Shown here: one piece after another, positions 20,227-27,589 of the stretch
Layout: every line of letters begins with the position of its first letter
How positions within the stretch are numbered: position 1 is the first letter of the stretch
Source: Egibacteraceae bacterium
Lineage (GTDB): Bacteria; Actinomycetota; Nitriliruptoria; Euzebyales; Egibacteraceae
Direction of reading: 5' to 3'
DNA length: 64,000 nt
NCBI GenBank assembly: GCA_030447925.1
Contig: JAUJNX010000003.1
Coordinates: 1 to 64,000 of the forward strand
Made by a program: the position numbers and the translations under genes
The notes under the pieces: generated by a model
Told to the model about the DNA's origin: nothing
Database searches by the model: none
What the model saw: only the letters and a program-made list of their open reading frames with translations

Positions 20227-20867
20227 CGGGCCACCTCCGCGGTAGCGGGCCGCGTGCCGAAGGTGGCCAGGGCGGGGGTCCAGTTGAGGCGGACCAGGCG
20301 CCAGGTGGGGTCGGTGCGGTGCAGCTCGGTGACCGACGCCGGGGCGGCGTCGAGGCGCCAGACCGCCGCGTCGGGCAGGTCCAGGACCTCCAGGAGCGCG
20401 GCCTTGACCAGGCCGCCGTGGGTGACCGCGAGCGTGGTGCCGCCCAGCGCGGCGGCCCGCTCCAGCACTCGCCGCGCCCGGGCGCGCACCGCGCCGAGCC
20501 CTTCCCCGCCGTGCGCCGCCGAGCTGGGGTCGGCGTACCACGCGGCCAGCCCGGCGGGGTCCTCGGCGTGCACCTCGTCCGGTGTGCGCCCCGCCCAGCG
20601 CCCGAAGTCGCACTCGGCGAGGTCGCCGACGGGGTCCGCCGCCGCCCCCCAGGCCGCGGCCGTGCCGACCGAGCGCCGCGCCGCCGACGACCACACCCGG
20701 TCCGCCGCCGGCAGGTGCGCGCCGAGCTCGGCGGCGGCCGCCCGTCCCGCCCGGTCGAGCGGCTCGTCGCCCGCGGCCGCCCGCGCGCCGGTGGTGGCGG
20801 GGAACGCCGCGCGGCGGGTGGTGGCCGTGGTCGCGTGGCGCACGAGCAGAAGCGCGGTCGCCCTCAT
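20223..20867 (-). CDS. cobC: histidine phosphatase, probable alpha-ribazole phosphatase
   Basis: A 214-residue branch-1 histidine phosphatase: LLLVRHATT holds the catalytic RH, ECDFGRWAGRTPDEV the conserved E-G-W segment, and LAVTHGGLVKAALLEVL the second catalytic His. In cobalamin clusters this family removes the phosphate from alpha-ribazole phosphate or adenosylcobalamin phosphate (CobC/CobZ step). The function here rests on position between cbtA and cobD, to both of which it is coupled by 4-base overlaps. A general phosphatase role is the alternative. Confidence 0.82.
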   Translation of the reverse strand: MRATALLLVRHATTATTRRAAFPATTGARAAAGDEPLDRAGRAAAAELGAHLPAADRVWSSAARRSVGTAAAWGAAADPVGDLAECDFGRWAGRTPDEVHAEDPAGLAAWYADPSSAAHGGEGLGAVRARARRVLERAAALGGTTLAVTHGGLVKAALLEVLDLPDAAVWRLDAAPASVTELHRTDPTWRLVRLNWTPALATFGTRPATAEVAR

Positions 20868-21556
20868 CGTTCGGCCCCGTCCGCGAGCAGCCCGTAGCCG
20901 ATCGCCGTCGCGCCCAGCAGGACCGCCTGGGTCGCCAGCGAGCCCAACCGGAACGACCAGAGCAGCTCGGCGGGCACGGCAGCGCCCGCGTCGAGGTCGG
21001 GCAACGCCGCCGCGACGACCACGGCCACAAGCCCGACCCCGGCGCCCACCAGCACCTGACGCGCGGGAACGCGCAACCGGGCCAGCGCCGGCAGGCGCCC
21101 GACCGCCCAGCCGATCGCGGCGAGCACGAGCCCCAGCGCCACCAGCCCGAGGTACAGGGTCGTCCGCGCTGACAGCGTGACGGGGTCGCCCGCCCCTGGC
21201 GGGTTGGCCGGGTACTTGATCGCGGGCAATACGACCACTGCGGCGACCAGCACCGCCCCGAGCTTCAGGCTGCGCGCCCAGGCCCCGCCCTCGACTCGCC
21301 CGACCGCCCAGGCCGCTGCGACGCCGAACAGCGCGCCGACCGCCAACCCGGCCAGCGACGTGCCGACCACCAGCCCCGCCCGCTGCCCACCGCGCGCCAC
21401 CGCCGACCCCGGCCCACGCGCAGCCAGGTCAGCGGCCTCCTCGAGGGCAACCGCGCGCCCGAGGGCGGGCTCGCCGGCGACCAGGCCGACCAGGCCCGCG
21501 AGCACGCCGGCCACCAGCCCCGCGGCCAGGCCGCGGCGCACGGCTGCGCCGATCAC
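20864..21556 (-). CDS. cbtA: CbtA-family cobalt transporter subunit
   Basis: About 230 residues from GTG 21556 (VIGAAVRRGLAAGLVAGVLA). Five or so hydrophobic helices are visible, with LVVGTSLAGLAVGALFGVAA and VVVLPAIKYPANPPGAGDP, the latter typical of CbtA. The family is predicted to import cobalt together with CbtB and is often controlled by B12 riboswitches, as here. The longer open frame upstream overlaps cbtB and is discarded. It ends by overlapping the cobC start. Confidence 0.9.
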   Translation of the reverse strand: MIGAAVRRGLAAGLVAGVLAGLVGLVAGEPALGRAVALEEAADLAARGPGSAVARGGQRAGLVVGTSLAGLAVGALFGVAAAWAVGRVEGGAWARSLKLGAVLVAAVVVLPAIKYPANPPGAGDPVTLSARTTLYLGLVALGLVLAAIGWAVGRLPALARLRVPARQVLVGAGVGLVAVVVAAALPDLDAGAAVPAELLWSFRLGSLATQAVLLGATAIGYGLLADGAER

Positions 21557-21566
21557 CGGAGGGCCG

Positions 21567-21770
21567 CTAGTGGCAGGGCACGCCCAGCAGGTGCCGGGCG
21601 TCGTGGAAGAACTCGTGCAGGACGCCGCCGTCCTCGGCCATCGCGGTGGTGACCGGCGCGGCGAGCGCACCCTGGTCAAAGGCCAGCGCGTACAGGACCA
21701 AGGCGGCCAGCAGGAGCGCACCGAGGAACGGCCAGGTAAGCGCCCTCAAAGGCACGGGACGTGCGGTCAT
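21567..21770 (-). CDS. cbtB: CbtB-family small cobalt transporter subunit
   Basis: A 67-residue protein with one membrane helix (LTWPFLGALLLAALVLYALA) and the C-terminal CbtB signature HEFFHDARHLLGVPCH, whose His residues are the likely metal ligands. ATG 21770 is preceded by GAGGAGG and is chosen over an upstream ATG that lacks such a site. It is the first gene after the cobalamin riboswitch, 10 bases ahead of cbtA. Confidence 0.93.
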   Translation of the reverse strand: MTARPVPLRALTWPFLGALLLAALVLYALAFDQGALAAPVTTAMAEDGGVLHEFFHDARHLLGVPCH

Positions 21771-21802
21771 GGAGCCCTCCTCGGGGATCAACCGTCCCCT
21801 GG

Positions 21803-21962
21803 GTCGTCACGCAGGGCCAGTATCTGGCTGCCGGTCGCCTGGGCGACCGGTCACAGTGGCGGGACCGCGCCGGACTTGCACCGGCTTCCTGGACCCCTGC
21901 GCCTCTTGGTGGCCGGACCCTACGCCCTCGGCCCCTCGCCGGTCAACGCGGGGGCGCACCCC
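21803..21962 (-). promoter_or_regulatory. cobalamin riboswitch
   Basis: On the minus strand the core reads GGAAGCCGGTGCAAGTCCGG followed by CGCGGTCCCGCCACTGTGA, the conserved AdoCbl-aptamer sequence, and then AGCCAGATACTGGCC as the B12 box. It ends about 30 bases before cbtB. Binding of adenosylcobalamin in this class normally lowers expression of the genes behind it, here cobalt uptake and late corrin synthesis from cbtB to cobO. Confidence 0.95.
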
Positions 21963-22073
21963 GTCCGGCACACTCGTGCGTCAGGGGGGCTCGGGCTGGG
22001 CCGCAGACACGCCCTAGGGCTCCTGCTGTGCGTCCCGAGCGAGCCCCCGACGCGCGTTGGTTAGAGTGCTCGC

Positions 22074-22595
22074 ATGACCACTACCTCGCGCTTCCTTGTG
22101 AACACCGGCACGGGCAAGGGAAAGACCTCGGCCGCTATGGGGGTCATGGCGAGGGCTTGGGCTCGCGACTGGACGGTCTGCGTCGTCCAGTTCGTGAAGA
22201 GCGCCAGATGGCGTGTCGGCGAGCGGGCATTGGCGGAGCACTTGGGGATTGAGTGGGCGACGCTCGGTGACGGCTTCACATGGGAGTCGACGGACCTCGA
22301 CGAGACGGCAGCGAAGGGTCGCCATGCCTGGGAGGTCGCTGCCGGGAAGATCTCCTCCGGTGACTACGACCTCGTGATCTTGGATGAGGGGACGTACATC
22401 GCGCGGTACGGCTGGGTGAGCGTGGCAGAGATGGTCCGAGTCATCGCTGGTCGTCCCGACCGGACCAACGTCGTGCTGACCGGTCGTTATGCAGCGCCGG
22501 AGCTCATCGACATCGCGGACACTGTCACGGAGATGACGAACGTCAAGCACGCGCTGGATCGGGGGGTCAACGCCCGCCGCGGGGTCGAGTACTGA
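22074..22595 (+). CDS. cobO: CobO-type cob(I)yrinic acid a,c-diamide adenosyltransferase, copy 1
   Basis: An intact 173-residue CobO/BtuR: FLVNTGTGKGKTSAAMGVMA (P-loop), VVQFVKSARWRVGE, the FTWESTDLDETA segment, DLVILDEGTYIARYGWV and VVLTGRYAAPELIDIADTVT, ending TNVKHALDRGVNARRG. It adenosylates the corrinoid cobalt with ATP. It is clearly less G+C-rich than the frameshifted copy at 11.2-11.7 kb and marks the return to the first composition after the G+C-rich block. It heads a plus-strand run with the HAD hydrolase 31 bases later. Confidence 0.95.
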   Translation: MTTTSRFLVNTGTGKGKTSAAMGVMARAWARDWTVCVVQFVKSARWRVGERALAEHLGIEWATLGDGFTWESTDLDETAAKGRHAWEVAAGKISSGDYDLVILDEGTYIARYGWVSVAEMVRVIAGRPDRTNVVLTGRYAAPELIDIADTVTEMTNVKHALDRGVNARRGVEY

Positions 22596-22626
22596 CCACC
22601 GGGGTGAGCCTGCGAGGGCTTCCGAC

Positions 22627-23291
22627 GTGATGATTGGACCGTCCAAGGTACGCGGCTGCCTGTTCGACATGAACGGCATTCTCGTGGACGATGAGCATCT
22701 GCACGAGGAGGCGTTTCGTAGTGCGCTGAAGCCCATTGGCTTGGCATTGACCTCGGAAGACTACATGCGCTACTTCATCGGGAAACTGACCGGCGAGGAT
22801 TGGAGGAGTATCGTCGAGCTACGGAGGGCAGGTACGACGTCGAGCTAATTATCGGCAGCAAGGTCCGCGAGTACCAGGATCTGGTCAGCGAGGGAGTGCG
22901 GGGTTACGAAGGCGTCAGCAGCTTCATCGCCGTCCTAGAGGAGCGCGGGTGCAAGTTGGCCGTCGTGACGAGCTCGTTGCGGGCAGAGGCAGAAGCAGTG
23001 CTAGCAGGCTTAGGGTTATCAAGCCAGCTATCCACTGTGGTGGTGGTGGCAGCAGAAGACGTGAGGCGTAGCAAACCCGATCCGGAAGGCTACATCGTGG
23101 CCGCGAGGGCGTTGGGAGTCGCCGCACGCGACTGCCTGGCCATCGAGGACGCACCCAGCGGCGTGGCCGCGGCCAAGGCCAGCGGAATGAACGTAGTCGC
23201 CGTCACCAATACACATAGTGGCGAGGAATTGCGCCAGGCCGATGCGGTCGTGACGTCACTTGATGCTGATCTGGCGAACAGAGTCTCGTGA
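22627..23291 (+). pseudogene. HAD-superfamily hydrolase (phosphoglucomutase-like), frameshifted
   Basis: The first frame (GTG 22627 or ATG 22630) has the HAD motif I as VRGCLFDMNGILVDDEHLHEEA. Asn stands where most members have the second Asp, a known variation but one that may weaken phosphatase activity. Around 22800-22830 the frame shifts. The second frame continues with YEGVSSFIAVLEERGCKLAV (motif II region with Thr/Ser-Ser), RRSKPDPEGYIVAARALGV (motif III Lys) and CLAIEDAPSGVAAAKASGM (motif IV). Corrected, it would be a beta-phosphoglucomutase-like phosphatase of about 220 residues. Its substrate is unknown. Confidence 0.8.
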
Positions 23292-23329
23292 CACCTGTAC
23301 GCGATTGGGCGTCAGGGTCTCGCAGGAGC

Positions 23330-23480
23330 GGTTCATCCTTGGGCGATCCTCACACCCCCGACCCGGCGGCGCCCCCGCTGCGGCGCGTCAGGTAACCTGC
23401 AACACCGCGGCCGCCACCCAAGGCGTCCGCGGCGAGGGGGCCGACCACCAGCGCGCATGCCTCCCCCGATGCCGCCATTC
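23330..23480 (+). promoter_or_regulatory. structured leader candidate before the monooxygenase gene
   Basis: The 215-base gap before the monooxygenase gene holds GCGTCAGGTAACCTGCAAC, close to a B12-box sequence, and several C/G-rich complementary runs (CCGCGGCC...GTCCGCGGCGAG). The complete AdoCbl aptamer core is not seen, and an S-adenosylmethionine-type leader is an alternative. No aptamer class is proven. Confidence 0.3.
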
Positions 23481-23506
23481 TAGGAGAGCACGGAGAGGAG
23501 CAGGCG

Positions 23507-24622
23507 GTGCACGTGCATTTCATTGGGTACCTGGGAACGTCGAGACCGGACGCGTCCCCGTCGCTCGACGTGCTGGACCTCGGTTACGTGCGCGAGATGG
23601 CGCGACTCCATGAAGAGTACGGATGGGACACTGTTTTGCTCGGCTATGGGCCGAGTGATCCCGACCCCATCCAGGTGGCTGGTTACGCCGCTCAGCACTG
23701 CACCTCGCTACGCATGATGCCCGCCCATCGACCCGGAATTCTCTTCCCTACCCTGGCCGCCCGAGTCTTCGCTTCCCTCGATCACATCACTGGGGGGAGG
23801 ACCGATATCAATGTGGTGGCGGGAGCGACGGAGCTGGAGGCGCGCAGGGAGGGGGAGTTCGTATCCAAGGACGAGCGGTACGAGAAGGCTGTGGAATACT
23901 TGACCGTGATGAGGAGGGCGTGGTCGGCGTCCGAGCCGTTCTCCCACAGCGGACAGCACTATCGGTTCGAACAGTACGAGCCTCGTGTAAAGACCCTGCA
24001 AGCCCCTTCTGTTCCAATCTACACCTCCGGGTCCTCTCTAGCCGCACAGCGCCTGGCCGCTCGGTGTGCAGACTGGCACATCTTTTTCGGTGAGTCCTTG
24101 GCGGCCACCGCGGGCGTGATGGACAACGTCCGGAAGCTCGCCCTAGACGCTGACCGGCGCGACGGACCGCGTTTCGCCGTACGACTGACGCTCATCCCGG
24201 CCAGGACTGACGACCTGGCATGGGAGCGGGCGATCCGCTACGTGGAGGAGACGGGGGGAGGGATCCAGGTTGCGCCGCTCCCAGGCAGGTATGACCCGAG
24301 CGAGAGCGAGCGACGACTGGCTGAGCAGGCCCGCTCGGGGCAACGACATGACCGGGCGCTATGGATGGTCCAGGGAGTGCGGTGGGGAGCAACCATGAAC
24401 GCCCTCGTCGGTAGCCCGCAGACGATTGCCGCGGCCCTATCAGACTACGTACAGATCGGCGTAGCCGGGTTTCGACTGCACGTGCTCGACATCGTTGAGG
24501 ACACCCAGGTGGTGGGCTCCGACATCCTTCCCTTGGTGAGAGACGATGTTAGTGGTATGGGCGAGGCTAGGCAGCCCGTTTACGGCCGCGAGGGCGGGGG
24601 CAAAGATGAGCGCCGACCTTGA
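23507..24622 (+). CDS. luciferase-like (LLM) flavin-dependent monooxygenase
   Basis: A 371-residue TIM-barrel flavin monooxygenase of the SsuD/DmoA branch: LGYVREMARLHEEYGWDTVL, PGILFPTLAARVFASLDHIT, GRTDINVVAGATELEARREG and VPIYTSGSSLAAQRLAARCA follow the family order. Such enzymes use reduced FMN and oxygen to oxidise sulfonates, sulfides or other small organic substrates. The substrate cannot be read. GTG 23507 has a GAGGAG site before it. The gene overlaps the following methyltransferase-like gene by 17 bases, so the two are coupled. Confidence 0.9.
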   Translation: MHVHFIGYLGTSRPDASPSLDVLDLGYVREMARLHEEYGWDTVLLGYGPSDPDPIQVAGYAAQHCTSLRMMPAHRPGILFPTLAARVFASLDHITGGRTDINVVAGATELEARREGEFVSKDERYEKAVEYLTVMRRAWSASEPFSHSGQHYRFEQYEPRVKTLQAPSVPIYTSGSSLAAQRLAARCADWHIFFGESLAATAGVMDNVRKLALDADRRDGPRFAVRLTLIPARTDDLAWERAIRYVEETGGGIQVAPLPGRYDPSESERRLAEQARSGQRHDRALWMVQGVRWGATMNALVGSPQTIAAALSDYVQIGVAGFRLHVLDIVEDTQVVGSDILPLVRDDVSGMGEARQPVYGREGGGKDERRP

Positions 24623-25475
24623 GGATCTGCGTGCACGATGGGAGCGCTGGGAAGCGTCGGCGGTAGCGTGGGACAAGAACCTGCATCCTCCCGTATCACC
24701 TAGTACAGAGGACATCGCACACCTGCTGGACCCGCTCCGTGAGCATGAGCGTCGAGGGCTACTTCGCTCTGTGGGACTGCTTGGATGTACGCCGCAGGTC
24801 AGGGCGGCCATCCTGGCCAGCTTCCCGGCCGTGTTGCTTTACCTGGTCGACTTCTCGCTTGCCATGTACCAAGCTACGACGGACCTTGCGGGTCGTGATG
24901 CTCCGGAGCGGGAGTTCTTGATCCACGACGAGTGGCTGTCCTCGAGGTCTTGGCCTGGGAGTCCCTTCTCCGCCATGGTCGGGGACCGTGCACTGGATCA
25001 TCTGGCCTTGCCGGAGTGGCCGGAGTTCTTCAGGAGAATGCACGGCCGGTTGTCGGACGGCGCACCGCTGGTCCTCCACGTGACGTTCCTTGACGAGTCG
25101 CTGCAGGGCAGACCGTTCAAGCAGCTGCACGATACCTGGGCTCAGCGACTGCGCAGGGGCGAGACCGATCTTGACGGAGCAGCTTGTGGCCTGTTTGAGG
25201 ATCTCCTCAGCGCGGGGGCGGAGGGGTCTCTCTACGTGACGTTGGCCCCATACTGGGATGACCTATTGCGGCACGGTTCGCCTCCCTCCTCGGATCCCTT
25301 GTCTGCGCGCATGGTGGAGCTGTTCCGTCGAAGCCGCAACGAGACATGGACGAACTTTAAGTTCTCGCATATTTCGGAGGCCAGCAACAGCTACTTCGAA
25401 ATCGTCGACCTTAGGACGAGTCATGATTATTTCGGCAGCGAGCGCCAACCGACCATCATCTTCAGACGCCTGTGA
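24606..25475 (+). CDS. class I SAM-methyltransferase-like protein
   Basis: A 289-residue protein with a methyltransferase-like core: LLRSVGLLGCTPQVRAAILA in place of motif I, an acidic strand LLYLVDFSLAMYQA, SPFSAMVGDRALDHLALPEW and FRRMHGRLSDGAPLVLHVTF, as in class I SAM-dependent enzymes. The glycine loop is unusual (GLLGCTP), so SAM binding is not certain. ATG 24606 lies within the end of the monooxygenase gene. The open frame extends further upstream but overlaps that gene in another frame. Substrate unknown. Confidence 0.6.
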   Translation: MSADLEDLRARWERWEASAVAWDKNLHPPVSPSTEDIAHLLDPLREHERRGLLRSVGLLGCTPQVRAAILASFPAVLLYLVDFSLAMYQATTDLAGRDAPEREFLIHDEWLSSRSWPGSPFSAMVGDRALDHLALPEWPEFFRRMHGRLSDGAPLVLHVTFLDESLQGRPFKQLHDTWAQRLRRGETDLDGAACGLFEDLLSAGAEGSLYVTLAPYWDDLLRHGSPPSSDPLSARMVELFRRSRNETWTNFKFSHISEASNSYFEIVDLRTSHDYFGSERQPTIIFRRL

Positions 25476-25610
25476 CGCGGTAGTCCTGTGGGGACATCGC
25501 TCCATCCTAGGGAAGCGCCATGTCCACGCCCGACCGGGTGGAGCGAGCCCCGCGCCTCTCCAAGCAGGCAGTGGACTCGCGACGCTGCGGGCTGCAGCGG
25601 CGGCACGGCT

Positions 25611-26303
25611 GTGACCAGTGGGACGCTCGCCGACGTGGAGGCAGCCGTCCGGGACGCTGCGCCGTACCTGTGCCTCTCGACTGACCCATACTCCGAGAAG
25701 GGCTGGTCGCGCTGCTCCGCATTGATCGCGCGTCCGTCGCTGCTCCTAGGGTCCATCCTCTCGACGGCGCCTGGTCGCGGAACCTCCGACGTTCGGGTCG
25801 CCGGCTCGCTCTGGCTACAGTCGTACGCATTCCGAGTACCCAGCGTCGTCCTGGCAGCGCATGCTCTCGGCTTGCCCCTCCCCACCATGGATCTTGACAG
25901 CACCTGGGTGCGCATCGTCAGGGACCGTCCCGGCCAGGTGGCGGTCAGCGACATCAGTGTGCGGCGGAACCCGGGGACAACGGCGTTGGCTCAGTCTATC
26001 GTGCGCGACCACTTAGCAATCATGGCCCGCGCGGTCAGCGACACCACCGGCGCCTCCCTCAGGGTTCTTCACAGCAACGTCGCGTCCTCGATCGCCCGCT
26101 TGTTCGTTGCCGTTGAGCGTCCCGGCGTCGGTCACCCCTTTCTTGCCGCCGCAGCTCCCTGGCTCCCCCTTGCGGGACATTGGGAGGGGAACGCTGAGGG
26201 CGGCCAGTGGGTCCGTGATGCGTGTTGCTTGTGGTACCAGACCTCCGGAGGTCATTACTGCGACGACTGCATTATTCCCCTTCGATCACCGCCCAATGAC
26301 TGA
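25611..26303 (+). CDS. FhuF-like [2Fe-2S] protein
   Basis: About 230 residues from GTG 25611. The C terminus RDACCLWYQTSGGHYCDDC has the Cys-Cys-x10-Cys-x2-Cys pattern that binds the [2Fe-2S] cluster in FhuF siderophore-iron reductases, and VAGSLWLQSYAFRVPSVVLA matches the family middle. FhuF proteins reduce Fe(III) in imported hydroxamate siderophores. Beside cobO and corrin genes, reduction of a cob(II/III) corrinoid is a conceivable alternative job but is only inference. The open frame begins at 25488. The start chosen removes an Arg/Pro-rich stretch that does not look like this family. Confidence 0.8.
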   Translation: MTSGTLADVEAAVRDAAPYLCLSTDPYSEKGWSRCSALIARPSLLLGSILSTAPGRGTSDVRVAGSLWLQSYAFRVPSVVLAAHALGLPLPTMDLDSTWVRIVRDRPGQVAVSDISVRRNPGTTALAQSIVRDHLAIMARAVSDTTGASLRVLHSNVASSIARLFVAVERPGVGHPFLAAAAPWLPLAGHWEGNAEGGQWVRDACCLWYQTSGGHYCDDCIIPLRSPPND

Positions 26304-26391
26304 TCAATGCCCCCTCAGCCCCCTCGGCGGCAAGAACGACCCTCCTTACCGGCGTCCCTCCTGCGCTGAACGCAAACACACTTCCCGCCAG

Positions 26392-27303
26392 TCAGCCGGC
26401 GACGTCGCCCCACTCCGACAGATCCCAGCTCGGATAGCGGGCTTGCAGATTGATCAGGGTCTGCGTCGTCCAGTAGGGATGACCAGGGCGGGGAACACCG
26501 AGGGTGGCAAGCTGATCTACGGTGGCATTCTCGAGCAACAAAGGCCAGTTTTTGTCAAGACTGGTCGCGAACCAGCGCAACCCCCCCATGAAGGTACACT
26601 CCGCCGCGTAGAAGCTCGACGTCAGTGACCATCTCCTGGCTCCTTGTCCAACGAGATTCGTTCCGCGGTGGTAGAGGTCGTCAGGACTGTACATGAGCAG
26701 TGTCCCTGCTGAGACGCAGAGGGCGCGCTCCCTGTGCCGCAGGGCGAGCGTCTCTTCAACTGTCAGGACGCTGCGCTGCGGTGGTAGGTGCGCCGTGAAC
26801 TCCTTTGGTACGTAGGCGAACGGTCCGTTGGCTTCGCCGACGTCCGTCAGGAAGATGGTGCATATAACAGTGCGGAACCGGCGCTCAGCTGCGGGCACCA
26901 ACAACGTGTGCATCTCGTAGTCGAGGTGGAGCGGCTGATCGTAATCGGCTATCCCGGCGTGCTTGACGTGAACGAGGTTCTGGTGCATCAAGACCTGGCT
27001 CGTCTGGAGATATGCGCTGGCGGCGTTCAGGAGCCGCTGGTCGAGGCCGAGAAGGTTCAGTTCGGTCCCGCTCGGGTAGGGAAGGAAACGCTGCCCCTCG
27101 AACTGCTTAGCGGACAGACCAATACCCTTCTCGGCGACACCATCGCCTCGGGGTCCATATAGGAGTTCGGGCGAGTCGGCGTAGAGGAGGCGCACATGCT
27201 GCTGGGCGGCTTCGAGAGTCGCCCTCGACAGAAATCCCTCCACGACGCAGATGCTGTCGCGGACCAGGCTCTGTAGGTGTGTGGGAGAAACTGGTGGACC
27301 CAC
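26392..27303 (-). CDS. phytanoyl-CoA dioxygenase (PhyH) family oxygenase
   Basis: A 303-residue Fe(II)/2-oxoglutarate oxygenase. The metal site appears as HLDYEMHTLLVP (His-x-Asp) and LYHRGTNLVGQGARRW, which gives the distal His and the Arg that holds 2-oxoglutarate. VVEGFLSRATLEAAQQHV and GPFAYVPKEF are further PhyH features. The family hydroxylates or halogenates small molecules. The substrate is unknown. It converges on the FhuF-like gene from the other strand 88 bases away and closes the less G+C-rich region. Confidence 0.9.
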   Translation of the reverse strand: MGPPVSPTHLQSLVRDSICVVEGFLSRATLEAAQQHVRLLYADSPELLYGPRGDGVAEKGIGLSAKQFEGQRFLPYPSGTELNLLGLDQRLLNAASAYLQTSQVLMHQNLVHVKHAGIADYDQPLHLDYEMHTLLVPAAERRFRTVICTIFLTDVGEANGPFAYVPKEFTAHLPPQRSVLTVEETLALRHRERALCVSAGTLLMYSPDDLYHRGTNLVGQGARRWSLTSSFYAAECTFMGGLRWFATSLDKNWPLLLENATVDQLATLGVPRPGHPYWTTQTLINLQARYPSWDLSEWGDVAG

Positions 27304-27589
27304 GTCAGCGCCTTCCGAAACCAGTAGTACCTGACATCTTCTCCACGAGTATAAACTATACGGTCAACACGCTCAGCGGTCAATACGAGCGCCGACATCG
27401 TGGCGAGCTGGGCGGAGGCAAGAGGCACCAGCAAACCCGGTGCGTAGCTCGTAACCGTTGGTTCACGCTTGCGAGAGCGAGGACCAGGTGCGTCCTGCGT
27501 CAGGATTCTTGGCAGGGGGTGATATTTGTCGCCTCTCGTGAAGGAGTCGTGATGCCCCCGTGCGCCCGCCATCCCGGTTGCCGACAAGG

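Noticed and set aside
19294-21030. Minus-strand frame extending cobD upstream through cobC
   Set aside because: The upstream part is an Arg/Gly-rich shadow. cobC is well supported in another frame and cobD has a coupled GTG start at 20226.
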